Source: Yarrowia lipolytica (lineage: Eukaryota > Ascomycota > Dipodascomycetes > Dipodascales). Taken from it: 64,000 nucleotides of DNA. The DNA is taken from positions 1,426,001-1,490,000 of the forward strand of contig NC_090771.1 in NCBI RefSeq assembly GCF_001761485.1, given 5' to 3'. Within the stretch, counting starts at the first letter, position 1. Every line of letters begins with the position of its first letter. A program made the position numbers and the translations under genes. A model generated the notes under the pieces. That model searched no databases and was not told the DNA's origin. It saw only the letters and a list, made by a program, of their open reading frames with translations. Below are positions 51,590 through 63,261 of the stretch, piece by piece.

Positions 51590-53383
51590 TTATCTAGACT
51601 GAGATCTAGACAATCTTTTGGGAGACCGGTTGTACCTCCTTGGGGTAAGCGATCGCGAACGGCTTCTGTATCTTCTTCGATGCTGAGCTTGTCTGGGACT
51701 TGAATGAGAGCTGTTAGTCTCCCCGTAGGATCTTGCAGCTCTTCGAGATCGAGATCGACTGTGAGACCTGTCTCGACTGTAAGATCGTCCGCGACTACCC
51801 TCTCTGTACGACCCATCACGACTGTACGACCGACTGTACGATCTGTCGCGGTCGTATGACCGGTCTCCATCTCTGTAGCTGTTTCGGCTGTATGATCTGT
51901 CGCAACTGTAAGATCGCCCTCGGCTATAAGATCTGCCTCGACTTGTATCACGGCGCAAACTTCTGCTCTTTTCACTCTTGTCTCCCTTCTCGCCCCGTGA
52001 AACCCACCCAGTATCGTAGCTCTTCTTCTTTGTTTCTTCCCTGGGATATTGTTTGAAGTCTGCTCGCTTTTCCTTCTTGTAAAGCGTGACACTGATGACC
52101 TCATGATCAATCTGGCTACCGTTCATCCTGTAAACGGCCTCACTCGCGTCATCCTTGTTGTAGAAAGTGACCATGAAGTTATTCTCAGAACCCTTGTCAG
52201 ATCTCTCGTACTGGTTGGCTCGTCGTCGGAATCTGTAACTGAGCTCCATAGCATCGACGTTTCTAACAGCTCCAATCCTTTCAAAAATTTCCCGGACGTG
52301 AGCATGAGTTGCTGAATTAGGGAGGTTTGTAGCAATCACGCTGCAGGATTCTTTTCCTTCCCCCTCCTCTTCGCTGCCATCATGTGTCCTAGACTCTTCA
52401 CCAGAGTTATGTTTGACCTCCGTGCGGCTAACACTCCTCCTGTTCCCATGTGAATCCTGAGACCATTCAGACACTGTTGTGGTAGATGAGTTCTCGCCAC
52501 GTTCTCGAGACCTAGACTTCGTTTTATTTCTCCCGTCTTTGCCTTCTCCGTTGATATCGACAGATCCTTCATATCCTCGGTTTCGCTCTCTAGATCTGTT
52601 CCGTTGGCGATCTCGACTTCCTTCTCTACTTCTGGAACGAGACCTCGATGCTTCTCGCTCGTCGCACCTCTCGTATCCATACGAGGATTCGTCAACGGTT
52701 TTACCATTGTCCACGTCCTCAGGAGTAATGTCTTTGTCACAGCCGTCCAGGTTCTTAACGTTTCCGTTACTGTCTTTCTCATACTCGAGAGTGTTAGAGT
52801 CATTCGAACATCCATCTGGCGACATGGATACTCTTACTCGCTCGCGAGAATGAGATTGCTCGTCTTTCCGCTGGGTTCCATCCTTTGTTGTTGAAGTGGC
52901 TCCGGAACGATCTGTCGAACTTTTCGTCTGCTGATTGTTGCTGACCGAACGGCTGTGGTACCGGTCCCGTGAGATATGTTGGCGAACCTCCTTGCCATCG
53001 ACGATTTTGATCACTGTACGACGCTCATGCTCCTCTCCCTTGTGTGATCTAGAACGAGACTTGGAATGCGAATGTTCCCGGGACTTTGTCCGGGAAGCGG
53101 ACGCCTGCCGATCCCTCCTTCGCCCTCGATCCTCTTCAGAGTCCTCCTCATCTTCTTCTTCCTCCTCTTCCTCAACCTCTTCATCAGAACTCTTCATGAG
53201 TTCTTGATCCTTCTCTTGGTCTTCAATGTCTCCTCCTTCAGCTTCGGTTGTCGCGTCGAATACGGCTTCGCTGCTTTCTCCGCTCTCCGTCTTCTGTAAG
53301 ATGTCGTTGTTGTCCCTCTTCTGTTTCTTCGGCGGTCTCTGTTCATCCTCTCGGACAGTGTCGGAACCCGTCGTGTTGCTCAT
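51590..53383 (-). CDS. RS-rich RNA-binding protein with one RRM
   Basis: A single exon codes for 597 residues from ATG at 53383. The N-terminus is acidic (runs of Glu/Asp around residues 65-90), then come many Arg-Ser dipeptides and a charged, low-complexity middle. One RRM lies at about residues 345-437: CSVIATNLPNSATHAHVREI is the RNP2 region, and NNFMVTFYNKDDASEAVYRM the RNP1 region. The C-terminus is RS-rich with RGRSYSRG/DRSYSR units. The layout RS-RRM-RS resembles Tra2-type splicing regulators, so a nuclear splicing role is likely. The gene matches no named yeast protein that I recognise. The C-terminal repeats are also visible as CGACTGTACGATC-type DNA repeats. Confidence 0.82.
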   Translation of the reverse strand: MSNTTGSDTVREDEQRPPKKQKRDNNDILQKTESGESSEAVFDATTEAEGGDIEDQEKDQELMKSSDEEVEEEEEEEDEEDSEEDRGRRRDRQASASRTKSREHSHSKSRSRSHKGEEHERRTVIKIVDGKEVRQHISRDRYHSRSVSNNQQTKSSTDRSGATSTTKDGTQRKDEQSHSRERVRVSMSPDGCSNDSNTLEYEKDSNGNVKNLDGCDKDITPEDVDNGKTVDESSYGYERCDEREASRSRSRSREGSRDRQRNRSRERNRGYEGSVDINGEGKDGRNKTKSRSRERGENSSTTTVSEWSQDSHGNRRSVSRTEVKHNSGEESRTHDGSEEEGEGKESCSVIATNLPNSATHAHVREIFERIGAVRNVDAMELSYRFRRRANQYERSDKGSENNFMVTFYNKDDASEAVYRMNGSQIDHEVISVTLYKKEKRADFKQYPREETKKKSYDTGWVSRGEKGDKSEKSRSLRRDTSRGRSYSRGRSYSCDRSYSRNSYRDGDRSYDRDRSYSRSYSRDGSYREGSRGRSYSRDRSHSRSRSRRAARSYGETNSSHSSPRQAQHRRRYRSRSRSLTPRRYNRSPKRLSRSQSR

Positions 53384-54071
53384 GGTGTTGTCGCTGGCTG
53401 GTCACGCTGCTCACACCGAACCAATACTCCCTTTCTCTCTTCTCCGACGACAAAGTCTGTTCATACGGTATTACCGCCCTTCTGCACCCACAAATTCTAT
53501 CAGTGATAAGATGATACAACTACTCAACGCTCCATCCCAGCCTTAATCCTGCAGTGAGCTCAGTTTACAGCACGTACTTGTAGTATGTTCAAGTACGGGT
53601 ACGAGGACAGTACGTGCAAGTAGCTACGGCAGATCTTTGTGAATGAGCCCATCTTACAATCCACCTAACTAGTCTAGAGTATACTGTAACAAAGAAATTA
53701 AGCGGCGTGCGTATGCAACAAGCCTGTTATACAGCGGCAAACACAGCCTGCAAGTAAATCTCATACTTGTGCTTCCTTTATACGGCGGCACACTTACTGT
53801 AGTTTGAGATCAGTATATATATATGTATAAAACATAAAACATAAAACATCCATCGTAGGACCGACTCTAAAAAAGCACTACTTGTAGTAATTTCACGGCG
53901 ATGGCTCCCTTTCTCCCTATTTACATTGGCTTCCTGAGAGCTGCCTTTAGAAACAGAGTTGTGCAGACAAAAAAGTAAATACTGTACTGTACCTGTAGGT
54001 ACAATGAATTGACCACTTCACAGGGTTTATACTGGAAGTATGGAGAGCAAAAAATTTAGGTTTTATACAAG
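53384..54071. other. Intergenic region between RS-protein gene and tRNA-Arg
   Basis: No gene seen. It holds TACTTGTA words near 53574 and 53880 and an ATAAAAC heptamer repeated three times (53827-53847). Confidence 0.6.
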
Positions 54072-54144
54072 CACCCGGGGTGGGACTCGAACCCACAATC
54101 TTTGGATTAGAAGTCCAACGCGTTAACCATTGCGCTACTCGGGC
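54072..54144 (-). tRNA. tRNA-Arg(TCT)
   Basis: The minus strand gives acceptor GCCCGAG with CCCGGGT (one A-C mismatch and a G-T pair), a D arm with AATGG, an anticodon arm TTGGA-CTTCTAA-TCCAA with anticodon TCT, the T arm GTGGG-TTCGAGT-CCCAC and discriminator G. No intron. A T-run follows about 25 bp downstream. Confidence 0.92.
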
Positions 54145-54415
54145 GGAAGGCTAAATTTTTGCCAGTTTGAAATTCTAAGATCAGTTGTTTGCTGTGTTAA
54201 GGTTTAGGGTAATATTCCTATTTGGGATCATTTTTAGATATTTCTAGATTCACCAAGACATGTTCTTGATTCACAACAACTGCCTTGAACAACATCAAAC
54301 AGCATAGACACTGTCAAGGGATTACTTATATTGGAATATTGTTTTCATTGCACAACGGCGCTTGGCATAAACGACTTCTGAACCCCTGAACTTATCGCAT
54401 TTCATTCCACACAAC

Positions 54416-54877
54416 ATGAACACCAGCAACGGCCCAACTCAACAGCAGGTAACCCACACAGTCACCAACACAGAGAGCTTCCTGCGACAGTTTTTCAAGG
54501 CTCTCGACGATCATAGACAAAACCTGCCACAATTTCTCAGACCCGACACGGCGATTGTTTGGAACGGAACTCCAATTGCTGGTCGTGACGCTTTTCTGGG
54601 CATCTACGCTCAGATGCCCGCAACTGTAACCCACGATATGTTCGGTTTCGATTGCCACGGCGTCAATGGAGGAACCATTATCAATGCTACTGGTCGAGTT
54701 AGAATGACTAACGAGCGCGGTAAGGATCCCCATGGCTTCAGCTTCACCGGCATGGTTAGACCTGATGAGACTCAGCCTCCTAGTGCCAGCCAGACCTCAG
54801 TTCCCCAGTACCTCGTTTCCTTTTCTTATCGAATTGTTCACCGACCCGAGGACTCTCAGGTTGAGTACCCTCAGTAG
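54416..54877 (+). CDS. MTR2: NTF2-like mRNA export factor, MTR2 family
   Basis: A single exon codes for 153 residues from ATG at 54416. The NTF2-like fold is suggested by TESFLRQFFKALDDHRQNLP, LRPDTAIVWNGTPIAGRDAF, a central THDMFGFDCHGVNGGTIINA strand region and a C-terminal PQYLVSFSYRIVHRPEDSQV. The end resembles the NMVYKPEDSLLKI of yeast Mtr2. Mtr2 binds Mex67 as a heterodimer that carries mRNA through nuclear pores. NXT1/p15-type proteins are the metazoan equivalent. A plain NTF2-like enzyme is the alternative, but the -PEDS- ending favours Mtr2. Confidence 0.75.
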   Translation: MNTSNGPTQQQVTHTVTNTESFLRQFFKALDDHRQNLPQFLRPDTAIVWNGTPIAGRDAFLGIYAQMPATVTHDMFGFDCHGVNGGTIINATGRVRMTNERGKDPHGFSFTGMVRPDETQPPSASQTSVPQYLVSFSYRIVHRPEDSQVEYPQ

Positions 54878-56679
54878 GTGCGTAACCAGGAAAATGTGAA
54901 TAGTATGATGTATGAGATAGAAACGTTAAGACGCCTAAATTGAGAGTTCTGTGCTGGAGGTAGTCTTGCTAGAGCAACAAAGATATCATGGAGAGTACAC
55001 CACTGAGAATGTGTGCATGGGTTGGAAATATATAGCTTACTTTCGGTAGTAATTGAGACATCAACAAGACGAGAGTGCACAGCGTCCGATCGTTACATTG
55101 TGTGTCTTTTAAGAATTTCGATGAACGACCATATCTTTCAGCTCGAGGGATGTTTTCTCACAACAACCATAAGATATCTGATACTCCTGCACACACAAGT
55201 AGTTATCATTGACGTCGTAGAGCCTACTATACAAGCACTGATGGAGGCGTAAGCTTGCCTTTTATTGTGAACACTCTTTTTCGACATAATTTTCAGAGGG
55301 TGATTCTACGGTTTCCATAGTTGTACTTCCACCACCGTTACAGTACGAGTAGTCTTCACTTTAACTCGACGGGTGTGGAGTTTTGGGGCACTTTGTTCCT
55401 ATCAATCTGCCCCCTTGGTCAACTGATTTCAATGATAGGCTCTGATAAAGAACATCTCGCCTCTAACATTCAGGAAGTGGCCCGACTTCACTCGACAAAA
55501 TACCCATGCTTCCAGATTTTCCCAAACAAGGCTAATTTCCACATCCAAATTCGCTTAGAGAATCCGGCGCGGTACTGTAACTTCAACTTTGATAGGTTTC
55601 AGTTGGGTAAGGTGATCGAACTTCTCTTCGTTAAAATAAGTCAACGCCTTCTGTAAACAGAGCCAGGATATGTAGCGTCTTGGCTGGATGTGGTATACCA
55701 GGTATCTTGAGCTGTGCGTAAGACAGCAACATAACGCCGAGTAATATGCACTAGCTGATGCATGGACCATAAACAGGTCAAAACACACTACAAGTACAAG
55801 TACAAGTACAGTAGTAGTATCCCAGCATGTACCCTGTGCCACGGCTTGCGAAGTCAAAAGCCATGATCTAGAACCGTTACAGTACGATACGTACAATACA
55901 ATCACCCTAAGGCATCTATCGTATAATCGTATAATACATATATCCGAGCACGCCAAACAACGAGTGCAATGGTAGACAGATGGAGTATATTAAGTCGAAC
56001 GGGTCTCGAAGAGCTGAAGAGGCGGATCAAGAGCACTGGCCCGCCTGGACTGGCCCGCCTGGGAAGCTGCCATTGAACGTTCCGCAAAAACCCGCTCCCA
56101 AAGCCACCCTCCTTTTTCACATTTCTCGTCCGCTTCCAACTGTTTTGACTCAAACTCTGTGGGTTAGACGGAAACCAATCCGACCCAAAAAAGTTGAAAA
56201 ACTGAATCCAAACTGGTGATTTTTAAGTGGGGTACCAAGAGAGACATGGATAGTAAAAGGACTTCAGAAACGGCATCCGGGCAAAAAAAACTATGCTTTC
56301 CAGGTATCATTTTGGTCCTATGGAAGTCACAAGCCTGTGTATACGCCCCCCTTCCTCACTGCACTCCTCGATGACCCCGTTTCCGGCACATCTTTATTCT
56401 CGCACTTAAACGCGCATATTCGCACACCCTAATAACCCTGACTACAGTACACACGGACTTAGTGGGGGGGACTAACTTCAGCATAGAGACAATCACGCGA
56501 AACGCACTCAAAACACACATTCACGCCCAACCCATTGGAAAATACGGAGAAAAGAACAAGGACCAGCTGACTAAACCCTACAGTAGTTGAGTCTCTCCCA
56601 TCCGCCGATCCCAGCACGCACTACTTCCACTTCAGCCATCCCATCCACTCAAAGACCCCCGGAGACCCCTCCTCCTCCC
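54878..56679. other. Intergenic region upstream of the sphingoid-base kinase
   Basis: No supported gene in 1.8 kb. A triplet of overlapping ACAAGT units (about 55791-55812) carries three TACAAGTA words. A 79-codon ATG frame at 55980-56219 is basic and Pro-rich with no known domain. Confidence 0.5.
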
Positions 56680-58265
56680 ATGTCAAACCGCGATCTCTTG
56701 CCCCAGTTGGCAAGCTTGGGGGCAAATGGACTGATAGTGCCTGGTGAGTAGCTTGCGACACGTTTTCCTCGACTCGACATGACGATAATAAAAGACATCA
56801 ACATACTAATCCGCAGCCACCAAATTCAAACAGTCTCGGACTTGCGCTTCTCTCTTTGGTGGGTATTGGAAGACATTTACAACTACTAACGTGCAATGAC
56901 TGTACAAAACACTCGCTTTAGAGCCATACTGACACAGAAACGCGCCCAGAAAAGATAGAAATCGCATACGAGAACATCTTGTTCGCCGAGCCGTCCGAAA
57001 AAGACGAAACCTCCATCAAAATCAGCTATGGAGACGTGTCTAAAACTTCTTGCATTCCGAAAACCGTCGTAGCAGCTTTCGATGGAGGAGACCCCGCTGC
57101 CGTGGCCGATGAAATTATGCAGAAGGCCTACGGAGCAGCCAAGCCGAAAAAACGGTTCCTGATCCTCGTCAATCCCAATGGAGGAACTGGACACGCAGCA
57201 AGAGTGTTCAAGTACGCCTCTGAACCTCTTCTCCGGGCAGCAAACTGTTCCTTGAACGTTGTGGAAACTACTCACCGGTACCATGCCCAGGAGATTGGTG
57301 CAGAAATTCCTATGGACAAATACGATGCTATCATGTGTTGTTCTGGAGACGGTATCCCACACGAGGTCATCAATGGTATGGCCTCCCGTCCCGAAGACGG
57401 AGCCCAGCTGCTGCAATCCGTGGCTATCTGTCAGCTGCCCTGTGGATCGGGAAACTCGCTGTCGTGGTCGCTAAATGGCACTTCTTCTGCGTCTATCGCA
57501 ACATTGAAAATGATCAAGGGAAGAGCCATTCCCGTGGACTATATGGCTGTAACCCAGGGCGACAAGCGCGTCGTTTCGTTCCTCTCGCAGGCGTGGGGAC
57601 TGGTGGCGGACCTGGACCTTGGAACTGAGCATCTGCGATGGATGGGAGGAGCACGGTTCACAGTCGGAGCTATTGCACGAATCATCAACCGAAAAGCCTA
57701 CCCGTGTGAAATAGCAGTCAAAGTACACACCCGAGATGTACGCGAGCTCAGCAAACACTACCAAAAATACATTGTGGACCGAGTGGATCCTCTCAGTAGT
57801 GAGGAGATTGCCAAGCTCGACCCCAACGTGTTTGCTTCGCTCAAATATGGCTCTGTCAACGACCCGATTCCTTCTGACTGGGAAGTCTCGACATCCAAGG
57901 AAATGGCAAACTTCTATACCGGTAAGATGCCCTGGGTGTCTGCGGACTCTTTGGCATTCCCTGCTGCCATCCCTCATGATGGCCTTATCGACGTCATGAC
58001 ATGGGACGGCAAGGTTGGTCGAAGTGACGCTGTCAATCTGCTGGTTGCCTCGGAAACTGGCCGTCATATCGACCTGCCCGTTGCGGGATACATGAAAATC
58101 GAGGCATTCCGAATCACGCCTATTGGAAAGTCGGACTATATTAGTATTGACGGAGAGAGCTTTCCCATTGAGCCATACCAGGTCGAAGTTCTCCCCAGAG
58201 CAGGGCTCTATCTGGCCCACGAGGGCACATATATTCGATCTGGCTTCCCCTTCAAGAAGTATTAG
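56680..58265 (+). CDS. LCB4: Sphingoid long-chain-base kinase, LCB4/LCB5 family, two or three exons
   Basis: Exons are 56680-56743, 56817-56858 and 56938-58265 (477 residues); without the 42-nt middle exon it would be 463 residues, still in frame. Donors are GTGAGT and GTGGGT, acceptors CTAATCCGCAG and CTGACACAG. The middle exon supplies TKFKQSRTCASLF just before IEIAYENILFAE, a place where other fungal enzymes also have a Cys-containing segment. The diacylglycerol-kinase catalytic domain shows KRFLILVNPNGGTGHAARVF, IMCCSGDGIPHEVINGMASR (SGDG loop) and ICQLPCGSGNSLSWSLNGTS. It should phosphorylate sphinganine and phytosphingosine with ATP, at membranes. LCB4 versus LCB5 cannot be separated. 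Confidence 0.88.
56817..56858 (+). other. Possible 42-nt cassette exon of the LCB kinase
   Basis: It is flanked by CTAATCCGCAG on the left and GTGGGT on the right. Length divisible by three and matching phases mean inclusion or skipping both keep the frame. The weak GTGGGT donor makes skipping plausible. Confidence 0.55.
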
Positions 58266-58593
58266 TGCATTAACATGTTGAAAACGCTCTCACATATGTA
58301 TATATAATCATACTGAAACAATCAGGGTTTGCTTACAGAGTGGCTGCAAATGGGGTACATTCCAACGGATGTTTTAATTACTGCATAGACTGTATAATCA
58401 TCACATAACTGATTCAATGAATCAATGTGTATATTTTCTTTTGTCGTCTGCGTATGTACAGTGTACACCCATTCGGTGTATGATCTGCGCAACTTCTCCG
58501 TATTATGCATCATCAATTCAGAGTTCACGCATCCCGGTATCTCGTGATTTCATACAACCACGAGTACAGTACCGGTATTTGTACTTGTGCAAC
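58266..58593. other. Spacer between LCB kinase and acetyltransferase gene
   Basis: About 330 bp. The acetyltransferase frame is open here from an ATG at 58417, but the extra 59 residues show no family resemblance. AT-rich ATATGTATATATAA near 58294 is a plausible 3'-end or TATA element. Confidence 0.5.
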
Positions 58594-59256
58594 ATGCCCA
58601 GTGGACGGAAATTTGAGCTCAACGAGGCAGAAATAGCAAAATCGAAGAAGCTGAATCATGTGCCCCACAATGAGCATTACGACAAGATGATTTCGGCCAT
58701 GGGATACCATGAGTACGAGCCGCAGCTAGTCCAGGCTAGACACAACATCCACGTGACACAAAAGAAATACAACGACTACTTTCCAGAGGATATTACTCCT
58801 GAGCAATTGCGCAATGACAGAGCTGTCATGTTGGAGAATATGGTCGGTCATGTCGGCAAAAACCCTCATATTGAAGCACCCGTCTACTTTGACTATGGTT
58901 GCAACTTTTCATGTGGCCAAGACTTCGTTGCTAGCTACAACTGTGTGTTTCTAGACTGCGCTCTCATCACTATCGGCGACCGTGTCGTGATGGGACCCGG
59001 TGTGAAACTCATTACAGCAACCCACGACGTGGAAGTACAAACTAGAAGGGACGGGATAGAGTATGCTTCTCCCATCACTATCGGAGACGACTGTTGGCTG
59101 GGATCAGCGGTTCAGGTCATGCCAGGAGTCACTATAGGTAAGGGTTGCACTATATCAGCAGGGTCTGTGGTCACGAGAGACATTCCCCCCTTCTCTGTAG
59201 CGGTGGGAGCTCCAGCAAAGGTCACCAGGACTCTGAAGAATCCTGATTCCAGCTGA
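58594..59256 (+). CDS. Maltose/galactoside O-acetyltransferase-like protein (left-handed beta-helix)
   Basis: It has 220 residues from ATG at 58594. The N-terminal maltose-acetyltransferase segment is clear (HVPHNEHYDKMISAMGYHEY, then ARHNIHVTQKKYND). Left-handed beta-helix hexapeptides follow: GCNFSCGQDFVASYNCVFLD, ITIGDRVVMGPGVKLITATH with the acetyl-transfer His, IGDDCWLGSAVQVMPGVTIG and CTISAGSVVTRDIPPFSVAV. Bacterial Maa and LacA enzymes acetylate sugars from acetyl-CoA as trimers. The fungal substrate is unknown. An upstream ATG in the same frame (58417) would add 59 residues; I chose the shorter form because it matches the usual ~200-residue length. Confidence 0.87.
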   Translation: MPSGRKFELNEAEIAKSKKLNHVPHNEHYDKMISAMGYHEYEPQLVQARHNIHVTQKKYNDYFPEDITPEQLRNDRAVMLENMVGHVGKNPHIEAPVYFDYGCNFSCGQDFVASYNCVFLDCALITIGDRVVMGPGVKLITATHDVEVQTRRDGIEYASPITIGDDCWLGSAVQVMPGVTIGKGCTISAGSVVTRDIPPFSVAVGAPAKVTRTLKNPDSS

Positions 59257-59343
59257 AGATTTCACACTATAAACTGTACGCATCCCACTACAAACATCAA
59301 ACCAATGAGCTATACCATATTAAACATGCAATAACTTATACAT

Positions 59344-62300
59344 TCAGTTGTTTCCTCCATTGGTTCCGTTTCCATTTGCACTTTCCTCGCCAGTACCGTT
59401 AACTGTCTGAGCGACAGAGGCAATTTGACCATCCAGCTTCTCATAAGCATCTTGTAGCTGGGCAATACGTTCAACATCCAGCTGGTTGGAATGCAACGCC
59501 CGCAACAGCATGGGTTGGTTGTGAGCAACAACCTTGTTGTACGTCTCATCTCCTCCCCTGCCGGCCAGGAAAGCAAACACCTTGTCTTGAACGCTTCTTT
59601 CAACAACAAGTGACGTGTCTTCAGGATACACGTTCTTAGTGATACACCGTCTCAGAGCCGCAGAGGCCTGATGCAGAAGAACTTGCTCGATTTTTGTGAC
59701 TTCAAGATCAAGGAACTTGGACTTCTGGTCCTCGATCTTGGTGAGAATATCAAGGACGTTCTTAGATGGGGTAGTCCCTTCAACAGGCTTGGCTACTGGT
59801 AGAGCAGCAAGCTTGTCGAGCTCAAATGGGAACCGGCTCACTCGCATGTAGAGACTCACAAACGAACGTATCAGGGCATCCAAAAGAGTCGTATACACCT
59901 CCCCAGTGCGATGGTCCCACAACGGAGGTCGGAACTCCAAAACGAGTCGGTATAAATCTTCCACTGATAGAAAACTTTCATGGTCCTTGACAGCAGTCTG
60001 AAGCGCATTATCGCGAGCATCGCCACTCTCCCAGGTAGGGTGGACAACAACTTCAGCCAGGGCTCGAGCAGCAAACAGGAGGAAAGGAATGAGATCGAGA
60101 GTAACAGGGCACAAGTTTCGAGACTCGTCAAGAAGACCGGAGATGTCACCAATAGACTTGATGGTTCGTCCGATAGGATCCCATCTATACCTTTCCTTAT
60201 AACCGTTACTGTTGCTGTAATAGCAGGTCAGGAAGTTGATAGTCGCGATAGAGCCAGCCCAGTTGCAGGAAGCCACCACAAACGATGGAAACTTCTGATC
60301 CAGGGTCAGGGTGTTTCCAGCAGAGAAAGCGGAAATCATGTAGGACAACATGAGAGGCACAATGCCGCCCAAGGAGCCGCTCTTGAGAGTTTTCCATTCC
60401 TCTTCGGAGAAAGACTCAGGAATTTGCACAGAGTTGAATCTCTCGTCAACCTTGGCAAAGAGCATTTGTTCCAGCTCGTCTGCCACTCCTTTGGCAGCGG
60501 CACTTCCAGGGGGGGGCGCCGTCTTGGTTCCAGTTGCAACATCAATGGCATTCTGAACAGCCTTGATCTTCTCTTCAGCTGCCCGCTTCGTATCATCATC
60601 ATGGTCCACGTCGCTTCCAGAGTCTTCGTCTTCGTCCTCATCTTCATCGGGAGTGATCCCCTCTTCCCACTCCACCTCATCTGTCCAATTCTGCATGGAA
60701 GTGTCGTCATCAGACTGGACATAATCATGCAGCAGCACCTCGCTGAAGAGATGACCTCGGCGGTCAGAGAATCGCGCCTGTCCATAATCAGCACCCATAT
60801 CGTGAGCACACAGGTTATGAGACTTGTCAGGAGCACCGCCAAACACCCCCATGTACGAGTTGACGTCTTTGTTTGTAGCCTTGCCACGTCGGTTGTACCG
60901 GTCATGGTAGCAGATACCAAATTTGGCTCGCAAAAAGTACTCATCCTCCTCAGAAGACACGTCTCCCTCGTACGCCACGTATCGCTTGAATCCGAAGTCG
61001 TCGTCATCCTCGCCATCAGCCTCATCGTGAGCAGCCTCACGGGACACATCTTCGTCATCAGTATGAACCGGAGAGTACACTGTCAAATGACTATCTGGAG
61101 CGAGGCCTAGTGCAGCAGAATATGCTGCGTTGGTTGGTGGCTCAGGTAGCTCAGCCATAGGGGGAACGGTCTTGTCTTCGGTCTTCTGGGCTTTTCTGCC
61201 AGCCTTAGTATCGTCCACATCGGCCTCGTAGCCATCAGTGTCGAGTTTGGGAGATTCCTTCTTGGGAGATGTCTTATGGGGCTGGGGCGTAGATTTTTCA
61301 GTTTCAGGCAGTGGTGTGGCAGATTCACGAACGGATCGAGGAGCTGATTCGTCAACTTTAGGCATCTCGGCGATATCCTTGGCAGGCGAGTTAGCAGGCT
61401 TAATCTGGTCAAGAATCTTGGCAGCCTCGACAACCTGCTTGACAGCCTTCTCGGTAATCGCATCATCGGACTTCATCTGCGAGGCCAACACATGATCCAC
61501 ATGCTTGTTGACCCGAGCAGCCATAGCCGAGCTGTTGTTTGCCCGCTTCTCCCGACGCTCTCGCGCCAGCTTCAGAGCATGCTCCGTCGCTGAAATCACT
61601 TCCTGGCTCACCTGTTCCACCGTCTTGCCCTCCAAACGCCCCTTACGCAGCATATCCTCAATTTCTTCGTCAGTAGGAGGCTGAGGATCATCTGCTTCGC
61701 GAGGTATTAGCCCCTCGGTCTTCGTCAGAATGCCGTCCATGGCCTGCATCTGAAGATCCGGAAGAGCAGTCTCAATCATGGGCTTGGAAGCCTCTGCCCA
61801 CACCCTCCACGCCTCTGCTAGATCCTGGAACTCGCTGAGTGTCTCCTTGAGCTCCGCATTATACGCCACAACGTCACTCATCATAACGTTCATGAGTTCC
61901 GTCTTGTTCTTCGTCTGTTCATGCTCCAATTCTAGGTACTTGAAGTCACGCTTGGAAGATTCGTGCTCCTGAACCAGAGATTCGATTGTGGCACTGGAAA
62001 GCGCTTTATAGTCCGTAAAGTTGGACTCGATGGTCTGGATTCGTTCATCAACCTTGGAAAGGCTATCCAGTGCCTCTGAGGCCATTCGCCATCCAGCTCG
62101 AGACAACTCTCGGTACTTTTTGACCTTCATGATCTGAACCGCAGTTTCAGATGATCGTGCCTTCAGCAGTTTCTCGAAATGCTCCTCTCGCAGCTTGTAT
62201 TGCGATAAGAATGCCTTGAAATGCTCTCTCATGCTATGTTAATAAATTGTTTGATACCTGACATCGCCAAAATCTCCCCAATTGAGTCAGCCTCTCTCCC

Positions 62301-63261
62301 AGAACCTCTATACTCACAATTCCTTTGTATTGTTTTCCAACGTCAACCTCGGATCGGGCTGATAGACAGCCTCCACGTCCTTCGACAGTAGTTGCGGTCC
62401 TCGTTTCCGCTCAAATTCCTCTACCTTTAGCGATAACCTAGAGACATTTGCTTCCAGGGCATGCAACTGCTGCTCAGCATAGCGACGTGCTTCAATCATT
62501 TGAGACATGTATGGTTTGAACATGAGAAATGCCTGGGCCACCTGTTTGGGGTCTTTCGGTTGTGGCTGTGCAGATAATTGTGGTGATGATGATTGCTGTT
62601 GTGTAGACGCTTCTTTAGCCAAAACCTCCACTCCAGATGCAGATAGGGCTTCGATCATGCTGTCGAGCGAGGGTCCTGTAGCCTCTTTCTCTCCGTTTGT
62701 GTTGTCGTTCCCATTTTTACCGTTTGAGTAGTCCAAAATGGTCTGCGCAATCTTGCCGTAGTCTTGAGTTGCGCTATCGACTATCTGGGGCGCGTCTTCG
62801 ATGGGATTCGTGCTGCCCTCAACCAGAGAGCGTGTGTACTGATAGAGCAGTCCCTGCGCCGATGCCCATTTTGTGAACTTGTCGGAGAGCGTGGAGATGA
62901 GTGTGGTCTGGCCCGTTGGCGTCCAGATTGGGTTTTCGTGCTCGCACAGCTCATTGAAAATAGGGATCAACGAATCTACGTGTTCCGCTGCACGGTCATC
63001 CTCGCAGCCTGTAATGACCACCAGTGAAACGTGTGCGAGGGAAGCCGCTTGAGTCCGTTGTTGGGGCGACTTCTTCAGCTTGCGTTCAAGAATAGCCATA
63101 AAAGCCGCCATGGCCGTTTGGAGCTGCTTCAGACACTCCGGGGTGTTGTCTGCTTCATTGGCTTGGTTTTTGGCAGATTTTGGGGTGGATCCTGTGGCCT
63201 TACTGTTTTTACCAGTCTTCTTTTTCTTGCCTCCTTGGGCCTTACCTTTGTTTGCTGCCAT
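59344..63261 (-). CDS. Large coiled-coil protein with taxilin-like segment, two exons
   Basis: Exon 1 is 62318-63261 and exon 2 is 59344-62233. The 84-bp intron has donor GTGAGT and acceptor TTAACATAG, and the join ENNTKEF-MREHFKAF is in phase, giving 1277 residues. The N-terminus is Lys-rich (GGKKKKTGKNSK), then a helical region, then a coiled coil around the join whose FLSQYKLREEHFEKLLKARS recalls the taxilin (myosin-like coiled-coil) family. The middle is acidic and Pro/Ser-rich, with DEDEDEDEDSGSDVDHDD. The C-terminal 450 residues, including LCAHDMGADYGQARFSDRRG and FEL/LWDHRTGEVYTTLLDALIR-type helical sequence, match nothing I recognise. Function is unknown; taxilins bind syntaxins and nascent-chain factors, and any such role here is inference. 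If the splice is wrong, there would be two adjacent genes. Confidence 0.72.

Noticed and set aside
55321-55656. 111-codon plus-strand frame
   Set aside because: Starts with TTG, no ATG until midway, no recognisable domain.
55980-56219. 79-codon plus-strand ATG frame
   Set aside because: Basic, Pro-rich product without domain; overlaps an equally long antisense frame; no splice partner seen.
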